From Caldithrix sp. (GTDB taxonomy: Bacteria; Zhuqueibacterota; Zhuqueibacteria; Oceanimicrobiales; Oceanimicrobiaceae): a DNA stretch of 5,519 nt. The DNA is taken from the NCBI GenBank assembly GCA_004357015.1, contig SMXE01000221.1, forward strand, positions 1-5,519, written 5' to 3'. Positions 1 through 5,519 of this stretch are shown one piece after another. Position 1 is the stretch's first letter. Each line of letters begins with the position of its first letter. The notes beneath the pieces were generated by a model. The model saw only the letters and a program-made list of their open reading frames with translations, did no database searches and had not been told where the DNA came from. Position numbers and translations under genes: made by a program.

Positions 1-977
1 AGCCTGGCAACCTCTTCCAAAAGTGCGCCCGTGTAGTCATAGCCATTATTGTCGAGCAAAGCGCCAGCGGCAAACGCGTGCCCGCCACCGCCAAATTTCT
101 GGGCGATACCGTTGATGACATAATTTCCCTTCGAACGCAGGCTTACCTTCACCTTGCCGTTTTCCATCTCATTGAACATGATTGACACCTCCACACCATC
201 GACCACCCTTGGATAATCTGCAAATCCTTCAGTATCCGATGCTCTGGCGCCGAGGTTTTCCATGACGTGTTGAGGAATCTTGAACCAGACAAGTTTGCCA
301 TCTTCTTCAAAATGCAGATTGTTCAAAACATAGGCCAGCAACTTTAGCTTGCCACGACTCTGACGTTCATAAATCCTGTGGAAAATCTCCTGTGGGTTGG
401 CGCCGGCGCCGACCAACTCGCTGGCAATCTTCAGACATTTGGCAGTGGTATTTGAAAACTTAAACGAACCGGTATCTGTCAAGATGCTGGTGTAGAGCGC
501 TTCGGCCATCGGCTTGGTTATGACGGCGTTACAAAATGTAAGAAAATCGTAAACAAGTTCGCCGGTTGACGAAGCTCGAGTATCGATCAACCGGATGTCG
601 CCGAATGTCTCCTGGGACGGGTGGTGATCGATGCAGATGATTTTGACGCCGGTGTCGCGAATATCCTTGCCCAACTCACGCAGCCGGCCCCAGTCGCTAA
701 TATCGACAACGACGACAAAATCAGACGTCAAAACTGTTTCGCGATGCAGGGTTGAATCGTACACTCGCATGCGGTGGTTTGCATCCAGAAAGTCATAGTT
801 TTGCGGCACCGGGTTGTGGTTCAGAATGAGGACATTTTTGCCAAGGCCTTCCAGATACGCTGCCAGCGCTCCTTCCGAGCCCAGGCCGTCTCCGTCAGGG
901 TTGACGTGCGTCGTCAAAACAAATCGTTGTCCTTCAGCGATACAGTCTTTTAGTTTTTCAAGAGATGCGCTATCCAT
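1..977 (-). CDS. nrnA: DHH/DHHA1 phosphoesterase, NrnA-type (nano-RNase / pAp phosphatase), C-terminus cut by window edge
   Basis: This gene probably encodes a cytosolic bifunctional enzyme that degrades 2-5 nt oligoribonucleotides and dephosphorylates 3'-phosphoadenosine 5'-phosphate using two metal ions. I translated 325 codons from the ATG at 977 to the left edge, and the frame is open throughout. The DHH domain shows all the metal-binding motifs: HVNPDGDG at residues 24-31, VVVVDISD at 88-95, IDHHPS at 116-121 (the signature DHH) and TDTGSFKFS at 167-175. The DHHA1 substrate-binding domain ends with GGGGHAFAAGA at 296-306. Family members are usually about 310-340 aa, so only a few codons should be missing. 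The start is fixed by an in-frame TAA about 50 nt upstream and the absence of another ATG, GTG or TTG in between. AAGGG lies 15 nt upstream, a rather long ribosome-binding spacing. The gene starts 58 nt after the propeller gene on the same strand, so co-transcription is likely. The family call is very secure. Which activity dominates (nano-RNase or pAp phosphatase) cannot be read from sequence. Confidence 0.92.
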   Translation of the reverse strand, partial: MDSASLEKLKDCIAEGQRFVLTTHVNPDGDGLGSEGALAAYLEGLGKNVLILNHNPVPQNYDFLDANHRMRVYDSTLHRETVLTSDFVVVVDISDWGRLRELGKDIRDTGVKIICIDHHPSQETFGDIRLIDTRASSTGELVYDFLTFCNAVITKPMAEALYTSILTDTGSFKFSNTTAKCLKIASELVGAGANPQEIFHRIYERQSRGKLKLLAYVLNNLHFEEDGKLVWFKIPQHVMENLGARASDTEGFADYPRVVDGVEVSIMFNEMENGKVKVSLRSKGNYVINGIAQKFGGGGHAFAAGALLDNNGYDYTGALLEEVAR

Positions 978-1035
978 TGCAGAGTTGTCAATCCCTTCTG
1001 TCCGGACATCTCCGGTACGTTGATATTAGAGAAAC

Positions 1036-3234
1036 CTATAGCTTAAAGTTGTGCGTGCCAAATCCAATATTTCCGTTGGCATCGAGCGCCTTGATGACGA
1101 TTGAGTTTTCGCCACTCAACCGCGGGGAAATCGTAATCTCGAAACGTTCCAACCGCGTATCACAGATGCCGTCTACCGGGTAGACAAGCTCCCACTCGGC
1201 AGCGTTAACACCGTACTCAACGGACTTAAGTTTGGTCATCGCATCTTCAACAGTCAGAGAAATGACAGTGGCGTCCCCGCGCTGGCTTACCTTGATTCCT
1301 GAAACCGCGGGGCCCGTATTGTCCACCACGAACGGCTCACTCACCCGCTCCACAGCCAGAACCATGGCAGGCGGATTGGAGCGATCGTCCCGGGCCTCCA
1401 AACGAATAAAATAGCGCCCATCCGGCATGAGACGGCTATCCCACGAATACACGGATCCGGTCAAATCTTCAGCCAGCGTGCGCCAATTCTTGTCATACTC
1501 GCCGCGGAAGAAAACGGAGTAGGACAACTCATCGCCATTGTCATCGTGCACCACCCAACTGACCGACCGGTAACCCTTCTTGTTGGACCTCCGGCTCAAG
1601 GATGACTGGCTCTGAAATCCGTTCTGGCCCTCTTCGCTGCCATTGCCCATAATGGAATTTGATTTGGTCTTGCTGGCCGACTCCGGGTAGTACTCGCCCG
1701 GTGGGTGAATGCGGACTTGCTTGATCTGCGGCGGCACGTTTCTTTGCAAATAGGAAAAAGACATCTCGCGCAATACCGGTGAATCTTCACCGTTCGAGGA
1801 GGTCAGGTTAACCTTAACCTGAAGGTAGCGCGCACTGGCACTCTTAATGGCCTGTCCTGCCGACATCGTATAGCTCTGCGACCAATCACTCCAGGTTTTA
1901 TCTGGTTTATCCGTGTTTCCTGACCTGGTCACCGCGGAAACTCCTGAACTTCCGGCCTTGTTAGTTTCCCAGGAAATAGCGCCCCAGTGCGACGTTACAC
2001 CGGCGTCTATGACTTGCGAAATAAAATGCCCGTTTTTGTTTTTCCCAGCGCTCAATAAGTACACCTTGCCCGGGTTGGAAGTTATGATATAAACATTATT
2101 CTCGCTGTTCCGTTGAAGAGCTGTGATCTGCATCTCATCGACGGCAGACAGCAATGTCATTTCGCCGCGGGAATTCATTTTATACAGACGTCCCTTGTCA
2201 CCGGTTCCGAGCAAAATGCTTCCTGCACCTGCACGCTCCATGCTGTAAATGCGTTCCGACTTGAGCGTCTGATAAGTGCGGACAACACCGTCCGGGGCAA
2301 TTTGATACACCTCGCCGAACTGCTTTGAGCCGCCGCCTGCGGGCAAAGGTTGTAGATGCAGTTCCAGTACATCGTCCTCGTCACCCTGTCCACGGCCTTT
2401 GTCGCCCGACTCAGCATTTTTTTGTGCCGTTCTGCTCGGCGCGGGCGCGGCCCTGAGGGTCTTCTGCTCGCCTGTGGCAGCGGCATAGACAAAGCCTTCG
2501 GCACTCACAAGAAGAGCCGTTATCTCCACCAGCGGAGAATCATACAGCACAAACGCTTTGCCCTGCGGACTGATTCGCAGCAACAACCCGTTGTTGGCTG
2601 TGCCGGCGATGAGATCCCCCGCCTGTGTCATCACTATTTTTCGGACATGTGCTTCATCGCTGGCATAAAAAAGCTGGCCTTCTCCCTTCTTCGAGACTTT
2701 GTAAATATTTCCTTTCTCGCCGGTCGCAACGAAAAGATTACCTTGCGCGTCCAGAACAAGCGACCAGATATAAACCTCTTCGGGAACAAAGAAAACCGCC
2801 TCGCTGGCGTTCACCTTCTTCCCGAAAGGCACTTTGTAAACTTTTCCTTGCGGCGAGCTGCCAACATAAAGATTTCCTTTATCAACGGCAAGACAGTAGA
2901 CGTGAACCTCGGGCACCTCGAACACTTTTGTCGCATTCCCATTCCGATCGATTTTGTACACCTCTCCGCTGTTGCCACCCGCGGCGTAAACATTGCCCTT
3001 CGAATCGACAGCGCTGGCCCATAAAAAAGGCAGCGATGAAGCGTGTAATTCATCGATCCTCGGCGCCAGGGAAACCTCCCCATTGTAATTAATAGAAACG
3101 CCCTTGACCTCACCGCTCTCGTAATCTTGCTGTGTTCTAAAGGTTTTGCTTTTCGGCGTGGATGCCGGCAACGTGGCGCAAACAACCAGTACCGCCGCAA
3201 TGGATAGAAAATTTTTGATGGGTTTATTCCGCAT
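1036..3234 (-). CDS. Secreted seven-bladed beta-propeller protein with C-terminal beta-sandwich and Ig-like domains
   Basis: No precise function is recognisable. Residue numbers here count from the upstream ATG at 3261 (741 aa). I prefer the internal ATG at 3234 (732 aa), because it yields a classic signal peptide, MRNKPIKN followed by FLSIAAVLVVCATLPAS. The Cys in this segment follows Val and is not a convincing lipobox, so a soluble exported protein is more likely than a lipoprotein. Residues about 80-406 contain seven NHL/SMP-30-like blades of roughly 40-45 residues, each with a 'GNVYAAGG..GEVYKID..G' pattern (for example near 89-107, 129-143, 174-189, 214-231, 256-262 joined to 316-325, 349-364 and 388-403). 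About 48 residues of charged, low-complexity sequence interrupt blade five. Residues about 415-505 resemble a carbohydrate-binding or discoidin-like beta-sandwich (VIDAG...WSDWS...ARYLQVKV...SPVLRE). Residues about 510-650 and 650-741 look like two Fn3/Ig-like domains, with a Ser/Asn-rich loop near 525-560. It is probably co-expressed with the upstream protease-like gene. It could be a ligand-sensing, adhesive or scaffold protein. Confidence 0.85.
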   Translation of the reverse strand: MRNKPIKNFLSIAAVLVVCATLPASTPKSKTFRTQQDYESGEVKGVSINYNGEVSLAPRIDELHASSLPFLWASAVDSKGNVYAAGGNSGEVYKIDRNGNATKVFEVPEVHVYCLAVDKGNLYVGSSPQGKVYKVPFGKKVNASEAVFFVPEEVYIWSLVLDAQGNLFVATGEKGNIYKVSKKGEGQLFYASDEAHVRKIVMTQAGDLIAGTANNGLLLRISPQGKAFVLYDSPLVEITALLVSAEGFVYAAATGEQKTLRAAPAPSRTAQKNAESGDKGRGQGDEDDVLELHLQPLPAGGGSKQFGEVYQIAPDGVVRTYQTLKSERIYSMERAGAGSILLGTGDKGRLYKMNSRGEMTLLSAVDEMQITALQRNSENNVYIITSNPGKVYLLSAGKNKNGHFISQVIDAGVTSHWGAISWETNKAGSSGVSAVTRSGNTDKPDKTWSDWSQSYTMSAGQAIKSASARYLQVKVNLTSSNGEDSPVLREMSFSYLQRNVPPQIKQVRIHPPGEYYPESASKTKSNSIMGNGSEEGQNGFQSQSSLSRRSNKKGYRSVSWVVHDDNGDELSYSVFFRGEYDKNWRTLAEDLTGSVYSWDSRLMPDGRYFIRLEARDDRSNPPAMVLAVERVSEPFVVDNTGPAVSGIKVSQRGDATVISLTVEDAMTKLKSVEYGVNAAEWELVYPVDGICDTRLERFEITISPRLSGENSIVIKALDANGNIGFGTHNFKL

Positions 3235-3241
3235 AATCCTA
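3232..3241 (-). promoter_or_regulatory. Tight gene junction with AGGA ribosome-binding site deciding the propeller start
   Basis: The protease gene's stop TAG (3241-3239) is followed after only GATT by the ATG at 3234, and the AGGA at 3240-3237 overlaps the stop. The spacing of 2 nt (3 nt if AGG is taken as the core) is short for a Shine-Dalgarno. The alternative ATG at 3261 has no purine-rich site at a proper distance and would add a polar nonapeptide before the signal sequence. Translational coupling from the protease gene is therefore the likely mode of initiation. Confidence 0.5.
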
Positions 3242-5080
3242 CTTTGCTTTTTGTTCAACATTCAGCCACAGGGAGCTTCCGCCGGTAACAGCGAACTCTG
3301 TTTGTTCAGACGCTTCCAACAAAACGCGGTCGCGCAACAAGGCCACGCTGCCGGATGACTTCTGAGATTTGATGACGGCCGAAACAGATGGCGGCAGACC
3401 CGGCAGTTCCTGACCTTGCACCAAGATGCCAGCATCCGGCAATCGTATCTGAAAAAAAACAAAGTTGTTCTTTCGCCGCTCTTTCAACAAGTTGAGAAGC
3501 TGCTCAAAATTCTTGGGACGAAACCTCTGTGGCGCAGACCGCACCTCCAGTCTGGTAAGCGCGCTGCCGCTGCCAGCGAAAATATTGATCCGTCTTGCTC
3601 TGATATCTTCCGGAATCTTGAAGGTGTGCTCAAATTTGTGTGTGGCTCCCTGATACTCTTTCAAATAGACGGTGACCGTGAGTTCCTCGCCCGGCCTCGC
3701 AACTGTTCTATTGACTTCAATCCGTTGCACCAACGCAAGATATTTCCGGTGTAGCGCCTCAAAATTCAAATCGATGGACGTAATCTTAGGCTCCTCAAAG
3801 TTGTTTGCCAGGAGGGCGCCCAGTGTGGCGGCTATCTCACCCGTTGCCTGAATAGCGTCGCTCACAAACATTGCCGGTGTGCTGCCGGCAAAATAGTTGT
3901 CGATGACAATTGGCTCGTATCCCGCAAGATGGATCTTCCCGCTCAAGCGCAGGGTTTGGCTGCCCGACGAAAGCCGCGCCGACTCAATGGTATTTGACAT
4001 GATGATGCTAAAGATCAGCGGCGTCAGCGAGTACAAACTGCGGTCGTCAGCAATCCGAAAATTGAACGTCACCGGATCACGGACTTGTGAACGAAACACC
4101 ATGTTCACCGGAATCATCTCCGGAATTTCACCATTCACTCCCATGACGCCAGTGGCCCGGTCCTGGTGCACAGTGCCAACTACTTGGGTCAACGCCGACA
4201 TCTTCGTTGAGGCCATCAGACTGGAAATCGTTGTGATGATCTTTGCCTTCCCCATCGGCAAGCCGACCGCGCCGCTGTTCAAAAACGGATGCCCCATTCC
4301 GATCACTTTGTCGCCGTCAACGTAAGTGACCGTGCCGGTGGCTTGCAGAACGAGATCGCCATCCACCAACACCACAGAATAGGCCGAGCCGGGTTCGAAG
4401 GGGACGGCATTGTTCTCATTTCCAGCAGAAACACCACCGCCGCCCTGATAAATCGCAAAGCCGCTTTCACCGAAAATGCTCTCAGCCAGCCCAAGTGTGC
4501 TGTTTTCAAAACCGGAGAAAAGCAAAGGCACCTCCAGTGGAACGACATCGGAGAAGCTGTTCGAGTTTGAGCGAGAGGCCTGAAGGTACGGCGGAATCAA
4601 GTCCTGAATACTTGCCGGCTTTGAACCGACTGCCATATCCAGATAGTCAGGATTGAACCCCCGGTTCAAGGCCAGCTCCTGCGGGCGTGTTTTTTCGCGT
4701 TCGAGGATCTCCAGCATCTGGTCGATGGGGGTGACGCCGGCGATGGGGTCCTTCAAGAACAGTCCCATGCTATATGAAAGTGCGCCGATGAGTTTGCCGT
4801 CGATGTACATCGGACTGCCGCTCATACCGGCGACAGGGTTGGTATGCTGCACTCTCTCACCCACCAGCTTGACGAGAATCAGGTCACGTTTCGAACGAAA
4901 ATTCGGCAGGATATCCAGCACCTCAAACCCGAACTCCTCGATGGTATCGCCGGCAAAAACTGTCCGGCCAACGCCGCGCATTCCGGGCTTGATTTCATCC
5001 ACCGGCATCGTTTCCGTGCCGCTGAACGCGCCGCCCGTGAGAAGCGCAAGGGCAAAACTAATAAACAATTTCTTCATCAT
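3239..5080 (-). CDS. SpoIVB peptidase S55-family secreted serine-protease-like protein (permuted half-domains)
   Basis: This is probably an exported trypsin-like serine protease or protease-fold protein. Residue numbers count from an upstream in-frame TTG at 5119 (626 aa). I prefer the ATG at 5080 (residue 14), because the protein then begins MMKKLFISFALALLTGGAFSG, a standard Sec signal peptide, whereas the TTG lies inside an upstream repeat. Residues 38-140 carry MPVDEIKPGMRGVGRTVF, then HTNPVAGMSGSPMYIDGKL, with candidate nucleophile Ser100, and IAGVTPI. Residues 240-345 carry FEPGSA, then GTVTYVDGDKVIGMGHPF with candidate catalytic His277, then VVGTVHQDRATGVMG. About residues 440-626 form beta-rich domains (VARPGEELTVTVYLKE is Ig-like). 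SpoIVB of Bacillus is about 425 aa, has a PDZ domain and places His before Ser. This protein is longer, shows no PDZ domain that I can see, and reverses that order. No clear counterpart of the SpoIVB catalytic Asp stands 15 residues before the Ser. It is the first gene of the presumed operon. Family membership is secure, but proteolytic activity and substrate are unknown. Confidence 0.88.
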   Translation of the reverse strand: MMKKLFISFALALLTGGAFSGTETMPVDEIKPGMRGVGRTVFAGDTIEEFGFEVLDILPNFRSKRDLILVKLVGERVQHTNPVAGMSGSPMYIDGKLIGALSYSMGLFLKDPIAGVTPIDQMLEILEREKTRPQELALNRGFNPDYLDMAVGSKPASIQDLIPPYLQASRSNSNSFSDVVPLEVPLLFSGFENSTLGLAESIFGESGFAIYQGGGGVSAGNENNAVPFEPGSAYSVVLVDGDLVLQATGTVTYVDGDKVIGMGHPFLNSGAVGLPMGKAKIITTISSLMASTKMSALTQVVGTVHQDRATGVMGVNGEIPEMIPVNMVFRSQVRDPVTFNFRIADDRSLYSLTPLIFSIIMSNTIESARLSSGSQTLRLSGKIHLAGYEPIVIDNYFAGSTPAMFVSDAIQATGEIAATLGALLANNFEEPKITSIDLNFEALHRKYLALVQRIEVNRTVARPGEELTVTVYLKEYQGATHKFEHTFKIPEDIRARRINIFAGSGSALTRLEVRSAPQRFRPKNFEQLLNLLKERRKNNFVFFQIRLPDAGILVQGQELPGLPPSVSAVIKSQKSSGSVALLRDRVLLEASEQTEFAVTGGSSLWLNVEQKAK

Positions 5081-5109
5081 ACTAATAACTTTTGTACGTG
5101 ATAAATCAC

Positions 5110-5184
5110 TTAACCGCAAAGTTAGCAGAGAACGCAGAGCCTTCAGAGGTCTTCCTCAGCGACCTCTGCGTGCTCCGTGGTTAA
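5110..5184. repeat. Short interspersed palindromic repeat (TTAACC...GCAGAG type) in the operon leader
   Basis: The ends are TTAACC (5110-5115) and GGTTAA (5179-5184). Inside are ACGCAGAG (5132-5139) with CTCTGCGT (5164-5171), and CAGAGGTC (5144-5151) with GACCTCTG (5161-5168); each of the three pairs is a perfect inverted match. From memory, this resembles the small dispersed 'AACCACGGAGACACAGAG...' palindromes found in intergenic regions of many environmental bacterial genomes, but I cannot check copy number here. It lies just upstream of the preferred protease start, so it would be transcribed as part of the leader if the promoter lies upstream of it. Confidence 0.7.
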
Positions 5185-5229
5185 ATGTTCCTTTGGTTCC
5201 GGCTGCGCAGGGCTGTCAGATCGAGAATC

Positions 5230-5258
5230 AACTTACACGATTCCAAGCACAATTTCAA
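5230..5258 (-). promoter_or_regulatory. Weak candidate sigma-70-like promoter for the operon
   Basis: On the minus strand TTGAAA (5258-5253) is separated by exactly 17 nt from TAAGTT (5235-5230). The -35 box matches 5 of 6 consensus positions, but the -10 box matches only 3 of 6. Its position would give a leader of roughly 140 nt containing the palindromic repeat. It is a best guess in an AT-rich non-coding stretch, not a firm call. Confidence 0.25.
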
Positions 5259-5264
5259 GGCAAA

Positions 5265-5281
5265 TAATTGTAATTAATTGT
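5265..5281. promoter_or_regulatory. Paired TAATTGT heptamers, 10-bp period (possible operator or UP element)
   Basis: TAATTGT occurs at 5265-5271 and again at 5275-5281, so the copies start exactly 10 bp apart, about one helical turn. They lie 6 bp upstream of the candidate -35 box read on the minus strand. The arrangement suits a regulator or RNA polymerase alpha contact, but the AT-rich composition makes chance plausible. Confidence 0.25.
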
Positions 5282-5361
5282 CACTCATGAGACGCTCATT
5301 TAATACAACAGACTGACACGCGCGTTTGTTTCACCAACGTCGGTTGCCCTCGTCGTTTAAG

Positions 5362-5460
5362 TAGTGTCCATCCAGCGGGAATATACGCTCAATACAAATG
5401 GATTCCGGCTTAAGGACTGCCGGAATGACAAGAAAATTCTGCCTTTCTGGATGTACACTA
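5362..5460. mobile_element. MITE-like 99-bp element with terminal inverted repeats
   Basis: The left terminus TAGTGTCCATCCAG (5362-5375) and the right terminus CTGGATGTACACTA (5447-5460) are inverted repeats matching at 13 of 14 positions. A second, perfect inverted repeat lies inside at 5402-5426. There is no coding capacity, so any movement would depend on a transposase elsewhere. I could not identify a clear target-site duplication; the flanks (TTTAAG on the left, AGTAAG on the right) share only short A/T-rich similarity. It could equally be a REP-like or other structured intergenic repeat. Confidence 0.5.
5402..5426. repeat. Perfect 8-bp hairpin ATTCCGGC / GCCGGAAT inside the MITE-like element
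   Basis: ATTCCGGC (5402-5409) and GCCGGAAT (5419-5426) flank a 9-nt loop. The surrounding 'GGATTCC...GGAATGACA' context looks like a common dispersed intergenic palindrome. No T-run follows on either strand, so an intrinsic terminator is not supported. Confidence 0.6.
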
Positions 5461-5519
5461 AGTAAGTAAACAAGAACGGTCGTCAAATCAATTCAGAAAA
5501 AACCGGGATAGCGTGTTTG

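Larger units (their letters stand above)
5081..5519. other. Non-coding leader/intergenic region with repeats, no supported gene
   Basis: I found no open frame with recognisable protein character on either strand of this stretch. The plus-strand frame that reaches into it from about 4653 is antisense to the protease gene. From left to right the stretch holds a palindromic repeat (5110-5184), a possible promoter and AT-rich heptamer pair (5230-5281), an unremarkable stretch (about 5285-5361), a MITE-like inverted-repeat element (5362-5460), and about 60 nt in which I see nothing. The neighbouring gene on the right, if any, lies beyond the window. Confidence 0.7.

Noticed and set aside
1002..1015. 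Small hairpin CCGGA-CATC-TCCGG between the propeller gene and nrnA
   Set aside because: The stem is only 5 bp with no T-run after it, too weak to call a terminator or attenuator.
2356..3024. Plus-strand open frame of 222 codons
   Set aside because: It lies entirely opposite the propeller gene, whose repeats are clear. The antisense product shows no family features.
3150..3160. Cys in the propeller protein's signal peptide as a lipoprotein lipobox
   Set aside because: The residue before Cys is Val rather than Gly, Ala or Ser, so it does not fit the usual signal peptidase II consensus.
4653..5267. Plus-strand open frame of 204 codons
   Set aside because: It is antisense to the S55 gene, runs through the palindromic repeat, and its translation has no recognisable motifs. 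It is a shadow frame.
5402..5426. Hairpin considered as an intrinsic terminator of an upstream gene
   Set aside because: No run of T follows on either strand, and the hairpin is nested inside a larger inverted-repeat element.
5110..5460. CRISPR array or tRNA/small RNA gene in the leader region
   Set aside because: There are no regularly spaced direct repeats of CRISPR length and no cloverleaf arms or TTCGA-type T-loop. The structures are inverted repeats.

Overview
The window has about 50% GC and is densely coded on the minus strand. It carries three genes that run right to left as one apparent operon, from a non-coding leader at about 5081-5519 to the left edge. The operon continues beyond the window on the left. 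Reading in the direction of transcription, the genes are: (1) a secreted serine-protease-like protein of the SpoIVB/S55 family (about 613 aa), (2) a secreted multidomain protein with a seven-bladed beta-propeller followed by beta-sandwich/Ig-like domains (about 732 aa), and (3) a DHH/DHHA1 phosphoesterase of the NrnA type (nano-RNase / pAp phosphatase), whose last few codons lie outside the window.

The proteins have ordinary Sec signal peptides. The S55 homologue is of the long, non-sporulation type that I associate with Acidobacteriota, FCB-group and candidate-phylum genomes rather than with endospore-forming Firmicutes. The short interspersed palindromic repeats upstream also fit an environmental Gram-negative lineage. 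This taxonomic reading is an inference from protein style only; there is no rRNA or other marker in the window.

Gene junctions are tight. The protease stop and the best propeller start are 4 nt apart, and the propeller stop and the nrnA start are 58 nt apart. The two exported proteins probably act in the cell envelope or periplasm. NrnA is cytosolic and may simply share the transcript.

The 5' region (5081-5519) contains no gene that I can support. It holds a roughly 75-bp imperfect palindromic repeat of the 'TTAACC...GCAGAG' kind inside the presumed mRNA leader, a weak candidate promoter preceded by two TAATTGT heptamers spaced one helical turn apart, and a 99-bp MITE-like element with 14-bp imperfect terminal inverted repeats and a central ATTCCGGC/GCCGGAAT hairpin.

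The observation most worth following is that the S55 domain appears circularly permuted relative to Bacillus SpoIVB. The GMSGSP serine half comes first and the GH histidine half comes second, separated by about 110 residues.
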